Shown: positions 23,201-36,500 of the stretch, one piece after another | Numbering within the stretch: position 1 is the first letter of the stretch | How the letters are laid out: each line of letters starts with the position of its first letter | From: Portulaca oleracea | Taxonomy: Eukaryota > Streptophyta > Magnoliopsida > Caryophyllales > Portulacaceae | Direction of reading: 5' to 3' | NCBI GenBank assembly: GCA_029582165.1 | Contig: CM055882.1 | Coordinates: forward strand, 18,617,867 to 18,681,866 | DNA: 64,000 nt | Translations under genes and position numbers: made by a program | The notes under the pieces: generated by a model | The model's input: the letters and a program-made list of their open reading frames with translations, nothing else | Database searches by the model: none | Told to the model about the DNA's origin: nothing

Positions 23201-24083
23201 AGCTGGTACTCCTGCTTCACCTCTGCTAGTTCCATAAGAGCATCTACCTTTTCTTCTGTTGCCTGCAAATATGATAGTGCACAGAAAAGGTACCAAGAAG
23301 TGGTATTGGATTGTAACAAACACTATAAATTAGAGCTGATGAAGTTATGCAAGCAAGCAAAGCAACATTATATAGGTTCTCCAAGGTACTCTGAAGAAAC
23401 ATTGAATCAAAATCCAGTTTGTGATTACAGACTTTAGAGCACCCACCTGGGACATGCACGACAAATCTAATTACAGGTATGGAAGAATCCCCCCCCCCCC
23501 CCCAACCACCACCACCACCACCAAAAAGAAAAAGCTAAGATAGAAAACAAGCACCCAAATTTTATAAAAAGCCCCACTTTAAACTGTTGTCGACATAAAT
23601 ATCTGCACAGCAAACACAATTGCTAGTTTTCCATCCATGGGGAACACGAGAATCACCTACCCAAGGCTCTTTAAAAGTTAAAACTTCTTCAGTATCTTGA
23701 GTGTCAAAGTTCAATATCCAGAATAGGGAAAGAAGAACACAAAGAAATTATATGTCAGAAGCCATAGTGCATCTATATTGTCAGTGAGATTCTAACATCA
23801 GCACAATCATAAAGAAAGAAAAACGTCTTACTTGTTTTAGGTTCCTCTGGAGTTCTTCTAAAGTTCCTCGCAAAGCCATGCGGACATCCAAAAGATGCTT
23901 CTCTTCTTTCTGTGATAGAAGTAATAAAGCCGAAACCTAATATTCAGGTCAATAGGCATATGCTAAGATCCAAATACCAAAAATACTGGAAAAAGTTTAA
24001 AAGATCACTACTTTCTCTTTCAGAGCCTGGGTCATGGTTTTGGAGGAGTCAGCAGATTGAACATGTGGCACACTACTTGTAAC
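20224..24083 (-). CDS. Coiled-coil gene exons 20-25 (C-terminus)
   Basis: Exon 20 ([14 protein letters not shown], then [10 protein letters not shown]), exon 21 ([20 protein letters not shown] then [15 protein letters not shown]), exon 22 ([20 protein letters not shown]), exon 23 ([20 protein letters not shown] to SILSMDDA), exon 24 ([20 protein letters not shown]), exon 25 ([20 protein letters not shown] to TYREPRNH and TAG at 20224-20226). Phases 0, 0, 2, 2 and 0 connect without gaps, which supports no missing exon between 22 and 23. Confidence 0.8.
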
Positions 24084-27000
24084 CTGCAAATGCGCACAGA
24101 AAATATCTCAGAGGAAGACTCGAATAGGGAAGCAGATTGTCAGTGTTTAACATCATCTCATTCATGCTAATCTCAAAGTACAAGAAGACTTGAATAGGGA
24201 ACCAGTGGAGTCTGAATTATGAGTTATTGGTAACGGAAGGGTGCTGCTAGATGATGTTCGAAGTAGAGTCTACTAATAAGCATCATCAATATAGGCAAGT
24301 CTTCTTGTACTTTGAGAGTAAGTTTATGGCTGTCTGGTCAGTTATTTTGAGTAATGTGGACTTTAAATGTTTGATTTGAAGACTACATAATACCATCAGG
24401 CATTCACCAGTAGCGATTTGTTTTAGGAAGTATATGGCATGTGTCATGTGTGTCCATTTTCAACAAACAGGACGGTCTTGGTATTGGACATCTTCACGAA
24501 ATTAATGGAGCTCTTAAAGAAAAATGGTTACGGAGGTTTGCTAAGGAAGGAGATGCTTTGTGGAGAAAGGTGATTGAGACTGTAAGTATGACTAGTGGAG
24601 TATGAAGTACTCTTTTTCCCATGGGTAAGTTACTGGAAATCTATTGTACGTGCTTTGATAAGTTTCGTTCTATGGTGCATTTTAAAGTGGAAAATGGGCT
24701 CGGGTCTTGTTTTGATATGATGTTTGGTGTATATCAACCTCTCAGGTATTATTTCCCTCATATTTTCAGGATGGCAGTGGTAAATATCCTGGCTTTGCAC
24801 GCTAATTTTGAGGTAGCTTTTGATGGCAATGATCAGATTCTTTGGCCTCTCCACACAAGTGGCAAGTTCACTGTGAAGGGTTGCTGCGAAGAAGAAGAAG
24901 AGGAATGTCCCCATTGATGTTCCACATCATGCTACATGGAAGTCTAAAGCTCCTACCAAAGCATCATTTCTTGCTCAGGCGGCTATCGAAGGAAAGATTC
25001 CCACCAAAGACATGCTTCATAGGAGAAATTAACCTGCCCTGGAGATGTTCTGTGGTTTGGGGAGGAAGAGCTTATCATCCACCATATAATCCATTGCCAA
25101 TGGGCTTCCGCTTTATAACATTTAGTCATTTTCATTAATGGGGGCTAGCTGGGTGCAATCTCAAGGGCTAAGAAGTGTTCCAGAGGCTTTGAGAAGATGA
25201 TTGAAGAAGAGTTCGATTCTAAGTGTGTAGAAGTTGATACCTTCGACAGTTTGGTCATGTACTTGGAATGAGAGAAATTCCTGGATTTTGAGGGCAAGGT
25301 TAGAAGCCTATAACCATTTATGAATTCTAACTCATTACATTCATTAGATGTGGTGGAAGGGTGGAAAGGAATACAAAAGTGAAACCAAAAAGGCTAAAAG
25401 AGAGTTTTGCATGATCATACCAAAATTTTTATTTGCTACCAAGTATTCAGTAGTTTGGCTATAGCAGAAAGCAGAACTAAACCTTTTGTGTCTGCTGGGT
25501 GGGAGATGGGGTGAGAAACAAGAAATATTTCATATACATAAATGTAAAAGAGACTCCACAGATGCTACGAAAGCTAACTACAACCCAAAAGGAGTTATTA
25601 ACAATATAATAGAAAATGAACACGTAGGATAACATCATGTCCTTCGTGCGAAAGCACACGTGGCCATTTATAAGTTTGTTTGTGTTGGGGTCCTTCGGCG
25701 GAAATGGAGGTACATTAACGGAAAATGAATCATTTTGGATAACCGACACAACAACATGAGCATCCATGGGAAAACAAACCTCAGTAACCACAGGGGAGCC
25801 ACCGTCTGCAGACAAGTCTCCAAGCTTTTCCTCAATACTGACAATGACTGCCCGCAGATAGGATTTTTCATCATCTAGTAGATCCATGATCTGAATCCTT
25901 TGTTGAGTGTGGTATTCACGTAATGATGATACCCCATCTGTGAAAAGCTTGTTCAACAGAATCTGCTTAGAGCAAAGGCAACTATAAGGGCAAATACATC
26001 TGGAAGGCCTATCGAATTAAACAAATCATTTTAAACATCAGTTTGCCTCTCTTTGCTGCCATCTGACTTGTATGACAGCAGTATGTTTGACAAGTTCTGA
26101 AGTGCAACAGCTCTACACAAAATTCAATTGGAAATGGAAGGACACTTATTCCAATATCTTACATGCCGAGTACATGGAATCATTAAACATGGGGGTGAAG
26201 GCAAAGAAATAAAGAAAATGAGGTAAGAAATACAAATTCTGTATTAAAACACAACTTAACAGAAAATAACCTCACATCTATAATTAAAGCCATAAGATTC
26301 ACAAAAATAACTGATAGGGACTCAAACTTGTTAGAAATAGGTTCTCACCATTTGTAGCTTGTCTCGATAGTCACCAACAGAGCATTTTAAGGTCTCCAAC
26401 TGCTCGTGCAATGCAACCTGTCTGAGGAGGAGATCATAAATATGGACATATACCACTTAAATGGACCTTACAAAAATCTCTCTTTTTACAAGAAAAAAGA
26501 GAATATGTCATAAATAAAAGAAAAGAAGATGAAAATGCATCTCACAAAAGCCATTAAAACCTCAGAATAGGTTATCCACAAAAATTAATGACAGCAATAG
26601 TGGAACCAACACCCTTCCAAAGGATTAAAGTCATGGCCACTTATCCACTATGGAGTATATGCTCTGAGTGTATGTAATATATATTGTTCAGCCATTGAAT
26701 ACGCACTGCGAGCCCATCAAAAACTCTCCGATTTCTTTCCATCCACAGCCACCAACAAATATATCAGGCTCCTTCCCAATGTCCGAACTCCCAAATGTGT
26801 TTCATACGATAAGCTTTAATCCATAAGCCCAATGTATTGATCCACATCCATAAATTTTCTCAGGAATAGAAAACTGTCCCATGCCACAAACACCTTTCTA
26901 GTGCTGGAAAAGCTGGCGTTCCAGCAGAAATTCCACTTATAGCTTCAATTTCTGTAGTAACTTGTGGCAGGATGAAAATTCAATTCATGCTTTCAGAAAC

Positions 27001-27468
27001 CCGTCATGTTTGCTTGCATTTTGTTACTCACTTCTCATCCAACATAAACTCTTTTCCGTAAAAGGAACTAGACCAACACTGTGAAACTCATTCTAAGGCC
27101 GTGCACAAGTGACTCTACACATGCTTCAGCAATCAACACCTGTAAGGCTGTAACATAAACTAGAGAACATACAGTACATACTTGGTCAATCTTAAGGGCT
27201 TCTTTGATTGGATGCAATCAACTATGCAATGCTATCGCGATATTATTTGCATTACAACTATGCCTTGGAAACAAAATTACATTATAAACAAAATAACATC
27301 AACTAATGCAATCATGATAACACCTACTAGTCTGTCATTTTGATTACAATGAAAAAATACCTCATATATCAATTCTCTTTCTCTCACGAGTACACCCATC
27401 CCCCAATCCCCCCACATCCCACCCCACACCCCCAACGCACACACCCATTCTCTCTCTCACACACCCTT

Positions 27469-27525
<57 letters not shown>

Positions 27526-30500
27526 CTATCTTAAACATACACATCCTCTCTTTCCTCCGCTCCCTTTCAAACACACATACATAGACATTCATGGGAAATG
27601 ATCAATTTTATCACACACTTGTGATTACATTACGCATTATTTTCAGCAACCACGCATGGTAATGCAATCATTTTTCGTTACATCGCATTACAATTTCATC
27701 CAACCAAACACCAAATAAAGTTTAAACCATAAAGAAGCTAATCCAATGGAATCCTCCAGAATTTTCCCACTGAGGACCCAATCAATCTCACATCTAATCA
27801 ATTCCCCATCTAAGAAGGATGTTTAGTCCTGTAAACATACAAACCCAAAGGATTACTCATGTAACCTACTTATCCTATCAAAGGGGGAAAGGGATCATAA
27901 TTATTTCTGCTTTGACTCTCTGTATAGTGCTTATGGGACAATTCTTTTTTTCTTTTTTCTTTTTTCTTTTTTCTTTTTTTTTTTTAGAAACAAGTCAAAT
28001 TTTTTTAAAATAACAGTAATACTTTTGGCAGGTGTCTCAGATAGTAATATAAAACAAAACAAAAATAACAACTCACTACATAGTCAACAGTAAAAGCTTC
28101 CTGACGAGCATTGAAACTCCAAACTTCTGGAGGATCAGTAGAAAGCAATGCACACTTCTCATCTCAGCCAACATCGTCATTTTCATGATGCCAGCCTCTT
28201 TCCTCTTCCTGAATTCCTCTACCAGCATGTTGCCGGATGATGTAGAACTTATCCATGGTCTATAATCACATACACAGGACAACTGTAAATGCATAATGCA
28301 AACTAACAATTCAAAGTAGTTACAATAAGGTTAACCATCTAAGGCAGAACAAGGACAGTTACCTTTCTCAGAATGTCCATCTCTTGCTCTTGCTTGGCCA
28401 GCTTAATCTGCAGACTCATCAGGTTCTCCTGTGTCTTGGTAGATCCTAAAGTAAGCTCTTGTAACCTGCTTAAAACAAGGATGAAAGCGAGAAAGAGGTA
28501 CCACAGTGGATACAGGTCAAAAGCCGTAATAAATCAATAGCAGAAAGACCACATAAATTATTTTTTTAAAAAAAGGGCAAATTCCTTAGAGGACAATAAT
28601 AGTGGAGTACCACCAATCCATGGCATAATTCCCAAATTGACAAGCAAAAGTTCACTAATATGAGAATCATGGTATAGACCCTCCCCCCTCCCCCCCACCC
28701 CCCCACCCCCCCCCCCCCCCTCTTACCCGGAAAAGGAAACAATAATGCATGATAAATGACAGCCATAGTCCAATCATTGGAAACGAGTTCACTGACTTCA
28801 TACTGGAGTTCTTTGATGAGGGAAGATTCCCACCGATGATAAACACTACTTAGGTGACACTAATACCCAAGAAATCTGGTGCAAGAGACATAAAGGAAAA
28901 TTGACCAATAAGTAAGGTTGGGAGTCTATATAAAGTGATTTCCAAAATTCTCTGCAACATATTAAAGAAGGTCATGCCAAAGCTGATTGGTGAAACACAA
29001 ACATCTTTTATTGAGGGAAGGCAAATAAAATTGTGTGCTATGAGAAAAGGAAGAAGCAAGAACATGGTGCTTTTCAAACTAGACTTTCACAATGCCTCCG
29101 ACATGGTGGACTGTGATGCCCTTGAATTCGTAATGACCCAAATGGGATTTGGGAACAAGTGGCTGAACTGGGTGAGGAGGTGCATACGAACAACAAGCAT
29201 TTCCATTTTAATAAACGGAACCCCAACCAAGCCATTCAAAATGGCGAGGGGACTCAGATAGGGGGACCCTCTCTCCCCATTTCTTTTAAGAATCCTGGCA
29301 GAATCATTGAACATATTGCTCTAGAATGGAGCTGAAAAGGGCTACTGGAGCAGCATTACCGTAGGAGGAACAGGGGAGAATTACCCACCTACAATTTGTT
29401 GATGACACCCTAATATTTTGCCAAGCAAATGAAGACCAATTCCTGAACATTAAAGGGGCTTAGCAGACCTTTAAGGCTTTCTCAGGTTTGGCTATAAGTT
29501 ATGAAAAATCCAGTTTGGTGGTGCTGGGCAAAGAAGCAGAATGGACCCAACAACGAGCACTGGAACTACAATGCAGGGCAGCCGAGCTACCAATCACATA
29601 TGTCGGCTTCTCATTGGGATCAAACATGGGAAGAAAAGCTGTCTGGGATCCCATTATCAAGAAGCTTCAGAACCGCTTACAAAGCCGGAAAGCGAACACC
29701 CTATCTAGGGCAGGTAGGCACGTAATACTCAAAGACATTTTGAATAGCTTACCATTATACTACCTCTCTCGATACAGGTTACCTAAGACAGTGGCCAAAG
29801 AGATCATCAAAATCCAAAAGAGATTCTTGTGGGGTGGCAAGCAAGACAACAAGGCCAACGCACTAGTGAAGTCAGACGTGGTTAAAAGACCCAAAGACAA
29901 AGGGGGCCTTGGAGTGGGCGACATTCTGATGAAAAATGCAGGACTGCTAATGAAATGGTGGTGGAGATACTGCTCAGAAGAAGGGGTATTGTGGAGGGAA
30001 GTCATCAAAGCTATAAATTCTCAGGATAGCGCGCTACTGCCCTCCATACACAAGAGGAAGGTGGCAAATCCTTGGGGAGAGATTAGAAAAATCATGACCA
30101 ACAAGTAGGCGGCACAAGAAGCTTTCAAAGGAGGTCTCAGAATCAGCCTATGCGATGGATTGAGAGTAAGACTTTGGGATGATCCTTGGGTTGGGGAAGC
30201 AGGTGCTCAGAGACGAGTTCCCTAACCTTTACAGCAACTCAATACAGAAAAGAATAATGTTAGGGGAGATGGGATGCTATGATGGCAATGTGTGGAGATG
30301 AACCCTATGCTGGATCAGGGAGCATACCTATGGAAGAAATAAAGACTGAGCAGCAATTGATTGCGAGATTGAGTACCATCAGCCCATAGAAGGATGTTAG
30401 AGATGAGGTGTCCTGGAACCAAGGAGAATACTCGGTTAGAGCACTTGTGAAGAAAGCTGAAGAATTAGCACTCCAGGGAGTACAAGCCGACTCTTGGGTG

Positions 30501-33500
30501 GGCTTTGTATGGAAAAATATTGCGCCACCAACAGTTGAGATGATCATGTGGACAGCCTTGTTGGGAACCAACACAAGAAATCACCTAAGGAAGAAAGGGA
30601 TAGTAAGGGAGGAGGAGATTTGTGCCCTTCCTGCGGAGATCCTGGGGAAATAGACAGCCACGTCTTGCTTAGATGCAATTTTGCTAGGCACATATGCGAG
30701 GAGATGATGCAGAATCTTGGTCACAAGCTTGGGCAAGCTGAAAGCTTGAGATTAATGTTCGAAGGATGGATGAATGTGAGATTCAGAAATAGAACAAGAA
30801 CAAGAATCTAGGCTACTGCTTTTATTAATGTTCTGGGGTTATAATTATCATTTGGGACACTCAAGTTGTAGAGATGGTTGATACACATTGCATTTATTTC
30901 AGTTTGGTGTAAGTTTAAGTCTATATATGACAATTATTTGTGGGTAAGGCACTCTTTTTCTGAGGAGCTTCATCTCCTCCCCCCTCCCGGTGGGTCTCAG
31001 TGGGATATTCCGTGGTGTTTGGGGTGAGTTTAATGTGGTCTGTTTTCCCTCAGCAAGTTCCTCACAAGGCAGATTGTCCACAACAATGGTGGAGTTTTCT
31101 GATTAAATTGGGGAGGTTTAAAATCAACTCAATTTTATCTAATTTATGATAATAAATTATCAAAAAGTAGCTCATATGCGAAAGGTCGAGGGGGACATTG
31201 GCCACCTTCGGCCCATCACTCACAGCCTCTTCTCTGATTGAGACTATGCAATAATCATGAATTACAGTTCAAAAAATAATGCTTGGCCTCACTTTGTAGG
31301 ATGCAAAGAATCAGGAAAAGGAGGATTGTGTTAACAATTAGGATGATTTGCTAGGCATTTGATCCAAGAGATGTAGCAGAAAGTTTTAGGTTCTACACCG
31401 AACTGAAATTTCTGTAAGAAGACGGGCTTTGTTACTGTAGGGCATCAACTGCATTTTGGAAAGGGCTTATTGATATATATAAGAACAAGTTATGTGTTGA
31501 TGGGGTTTAGGCTTGCCATGTTCAAATGCTTTGAGGTTGCTTTCTTATAGTTGTAGACGTAAGCTTATCTTTTGATGGCTTCTGTGTTGGGTGTTAATAA
31601 CCTTTATTATAACTGCTGATGTTAAGAGGAACACCTATTACTTGCCATGCGCATCTAACTGAAACTATATGCAAAGCTTAACACAACAGGAATACTCAGG
31701 TTTGATTGTCGCCTAAGCGGTGTGACAAATGTCGTATGACAACCTACTATGGCTGTCATTTTTTTTTTCTATCGTTAGAGGCAGGAGCCCAAAATAACAA
31801 AAGCAACAAAACAAGGTGCCAAAGAGCACCGCAAAACAAAGATAGTGCCCCACTGTTTCAGAGAAAGGAGGCACCAAAAAGGTACAACAACAAAGAGCTA
31901 GGCCTAGCTTTGTCTGCATACATAGGCTACTCATAACCACCACCACATCTTAATGATCTGTCATTTTCCACAGAAAACACTACTGATAAATGTTGGGAAT
32001 GGCTAACATCCTCCATTTTGGATTCTTGAAGAATAGCAGTATCCCAAAAGTAATTACGAAGCAACCATTTTACATTTCCCAGCTTTATACGGCACTTCAA
32101 CCCCTCATATTCTAATTGATTATCTTAAGATCCCCACACATATAGATGTACCACCTTCAACCTCATGAACCCCAACTTCTTGAACAACTGCCTTCGTGGT
32201 GCCTCTACTTGCTTCCAAAGTTACCAGAAACTTAACCAGAGTGCTCATTGTTTCCCTTCTATAGCTAGGCCCACATATCACTATACAGTCCAGTATATTA
32301 CTCAACAGTCAACACCCACCTAAACCCTTCTCCTAAACCTCCCACACAACCAGAACCTGTTGCATCACAATAAACATGTTCGTTGACCTCTAACTCAATA
32401 TGAATGGCACCATTTTCACATGTTTCAGAAGGTATGCATTAATTTATGCATGAACACTCCACCTAGAACCTTGTCCCAAATTTTCCAGGCTCCCATTGGA
32501 TGAGAATCTATATGTTCATTTACCTCTCACTTAAAATAAATGACATTACAAGTGTCACTTAAAGACATGTACGATAGTGTTAGAACTAGTGTTCGGACAG
32601 AGGCAGGAACCACGAGAGAGTTTCCAATAGATATCAGTTACACCAGGGACCTGAGCTTAGCCCTTTTCTTTTTACTATGGTGATGGATGAGTTGAGTAAG
32701 GGGATCTAAGACAAGTTACTGTGGTGTATGTTATTCGCAGATGATATAGTGCTTATAGATGAGTAGAGGGAAAGATTCAATGACAAGGTAGAGCTCTGGA
32801 GAGATACATTGGAGTCTAAAGGTTTTAGAGTGAGTAGGTCAAAGACGGAATATATAATGTGTCATTTTATTGGGCTTGAGAATGAGAACCAACATCAAGA
32901 AGTTACCACTAGACGGGTGGTCATTCCATGCATGGAGAAGTTTTGATACCTAGGTTCGATCTTATAAAGTGATGGAGAAATTAGTGACAATATTAGTCAT
33001 CGAATTGCGGTTGGTTGGCAAAAGTGGAGAGCAGCTTTAGGAGTGTCGTTTGATAGGAAAATTCCGCTAAAACTTAAGGGTAAGGTGTACCGTAGGGTAG
33101 TTACACCAGCAATGTTGTATAGAGCTGAGTGCTAGGCAACTAAGAAGATACATTGCGAGAGGTTGAACGTAGCAAAGATGATGAAGTGGATTTGCAGATA
33201 TACTATATTGGATAGGATTAGGAATGACATTTGCTGAGCTAAACTAGAGGTAGCACCAATCGAGGATAAGTTGAGAGAAACTAGACCGAGATGGTATGGA
33301 CATGTCCTTATGAGAAGTGAGGATGCCCTTGTTAGGAGGTGTGAACAGATTAGGATACCCTTGGGAGTCAGGGACGTGGGAGACCTAAAAAGTCCATGAG
33401 AGAGGTGATTAGAGCTGACCTGAAGAATCTAGGCTTATTGTAGCACATGGCACTAAATAGGGGCGTTTGTAGGGCTAGAATTAAGGTAGTAGGACAAGGT

Positions 33501-36500
33501 TACCAATAGGGTAATGTACTCTTCTTTGGTATGTTGCTTTGTGCCTTCTATTTGATTGTGTTGTACAGGTATGTTTAGCTCTTCCTTACACGTATGGAGC
33601 ACACAAGCATGCAAATCAATACTGCTGCAACCTTCTTGGCTTCTTGGTTTTTCAAACTTTTCAAAGGTTTTCCTTCAGAATTTCTTTTGTGCCCGAACTG
33701 TTTTTCAAAGTGGTTCTTGAAATGCTTTTGTGGATTCGCGGGAATAAGCCTCTCCAAGAACTCTAGTTCATGGGAAGGTTGCCTACATCTGGATCCCCCA
33801 GATCGCGCTCAAAATGTGATTCCCCTGGGAGGTTATATTAAAGAGTCACTTAGCTCATCAAATGATAAAGCCTTCGGAGTTGATATAAGATGTGTTGTAG
33901 GCGATAGATCCGCCTCTCCATACCCACCCCAGTGGATGGGAAAATAAAGGGAAAAAAGACAATTGAGTCGTACCTTTTCTCAGCATCATTCAATTTCTGA
34001 GAAATCAAATCTTCATTCTCTTTAGCCTTCACAAACTACAATCAACCAGATAGCATTCACCTTATTCACATAAATAGTGCCAGACAAGTTGTAGGATAAT
34101 CAGTTGTGTGAGTGTGTGTGTGTGTGTGAGAGAGAGAGAAAGAGAGAGAGAGAGAAACCTCCATCATTGCAAAATCACGTTCAACAGATGCAGTGACAAC
34201 AACACCTTGTAAATGTTCAAGTTTCCCAACCACTTCTGTGTTCTGTAACAATAATAAGAGAGATTAGAGCAGCTAAATGATGCATTCCATCCCACACCAG
34301 AACCTATTTTAAATAAATTCACAATTAAAAAATAAAGTGTTTTTGGACATCAATAATACCAACTTTGGGGGTATTGGATATAAATAATACAAACTATTTT
34401 CTTGGACACGAGCAGTACGAACTATTGACATATTTTCCTCTAATAGTACACCGTCGAATTGTTATGGTTTTAACTTATCGAAAATATGATGTGGCTCCAT
34501 AATATGTGACATGGAAGGCATGTTAGCGTCCACGTCAACATTTTCTAGCCTTCCACATCACACATCATGGAGCCGCGTCATCTTTCCGGTGAGTTAAAAC
34601 TATAACTCGATCGTGTACTGTTGGAGGAAAATAGGTCGATAGTTGGTACTACTAGTGTCCAAGAAAATAGTTTGTATTATTAGTCTCCAATACCCCCAAA
34701 GTTGGTATTATTGGCGTCCAATAATCCAAAAATAAAAAAAATAAGTAAATAAAAGATACACTCCTTTTCAAACTCTGGTTATGTACATTGAACTATCATA
34801 ATAGAGATGTATTTTAAGTATATTAAGTTCACCAATATCATAAAGCAATTACAAATGTATCCAGGATAAAAGTATGCAATAATTACATAGAAGTTTTATT
34901 CGATGGTGCTACAACAAGGAATGTTACTATATCGTAGTATATACCTCAACCCCTCATAGCTAAAGAAAACTAGTTCACTGAGGTTTTACATGACAAACTC
35001 AAAAGTCAAGAATTGCACAGGCAGTGCATCCAAGAATGAAAACGTTAATGACTAGTTAGTTACACTGCTTTAGTCTAAGTTTGCAATTTATTACATGCTC
35101 TTGGAGTACGTGTTCCAAATAGGGTAATTGTTCACTTGCATATACTAAGTTGTTCACTCTCAATAGTCTAATTGTTCACTGCATATGACCTAAAGCACAA
35201 ACTCTAGGCGCACATAATAGCTTATGGTCTAAGTTATGCTTCCAGAAATTGCATTATGTAGGTCAATTGAAATAGAGGACAACCATAGATCGGAATTCAG
35301 GACATTTCTAACTATTATGATGTTCATTTGGATAACATTGTGCTAACCAATATGCATTCCATCCAACCAAATCAAAAAGACAAGTTACAACACAGAACCA
35401 TGACGTTAAGCTTTTATATGAGTACATGACATTATGACCCTGGTGATAAACCCCGCCCCGACACAGGAAGTGCGATTCACTTCCCTAAAGGTTGTCTCGA
35501 CCATTTCATACCATATGTCAGTCATACAACTATTAATTTAGTTTATTGTTCGTAGTATGCATTTAATCACAAAGATAAGATCTGACTTTTGTATGCGGTA
35601 GGCTTTAGGAAGAGAGAGAGAGAGAGAGACCTTTCTGACCTCTAGTTTATGGAGTTGATCCAGATGCTCTGAAATATGAAGGTATACACATCATACGAGT
35701 AAAGTCAAGGATAGAATGAGAAGAAATTGAACAAAATTCGGTAAAAGTCGAACTCACAAGAATCTTCTTGGCCTCAGAAAGCTCCTTTTCTGTATGTAAA
35801 TTCTCTTTGGCATAAGACTCCAACTTCTCCTTCAAGTTCTCAATCTCTTGTTCCAGATCCACTATTCTATATGATCCCAAAGACAACTTGAGCTCATGAC
35901 TAAGATAGACAAGAAAAAGATTCTACAGTGCTAATTAACTCAAATGATAAAGGTATAAAGGTTTTGCAGTTGATACAGGAAGCCTTGTTTGGGATCAGAT
36001 TGGCCCTCTTCATACCCTCCCCAAAAAAAAAAACCCTTCTTCCAAAAGGGCACAGTTAACGAATACCTTTTCTCGGCGTCATTCAATTTCTGCAACATCA
36101 TATCTTCATTTTCTTTAGCTTTTCCGGCCTACAATCAACCAGACAACACTCCTTATCAAAAAGCAGCACTAGCCAAGCACTTTAATAGGTTATCTGCTGT
36201 GAGAAAGAGTGTTACCTCCACCATTGCATGATCGCGTTCAGCCGATGCAGCAACAACAAAGCCATTGAAAAGTTCAAGTTGTTGAACTAATTCCATGTAC
36301 TGTGACAATGATAAAAGAGATTATAGCAGGAAAATGATATATTCTATGTCCCTGGTCTCCTGAACCTATTTTAAAAGAATCTAAACAATGACGTAAAAGA
36401 TAACACACTTTTTCTCTTTCCCAAATCTGAGTCATATGCAGAGTAAACTATCAACGAGAGAGATGAATTTGAAGTATTTTTAATAAGGAAAACTATATAT

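Noticed and set aside
25477..25779. Extension of exon 19 along the open frame
   Set aside because: The protein turns low-complexity and hydrophobic after VVTEV, and a donor at 25779 connects in phase to exon 20.
33740..33950. Au-SINE-like 3' end (GGAAGGTTGCCTACATCTGGA)
   Set aside because: No A/B-box 5' half or target duplication could be found. Part of the stretch is shared with paralogous introns, so I left it uncalled.
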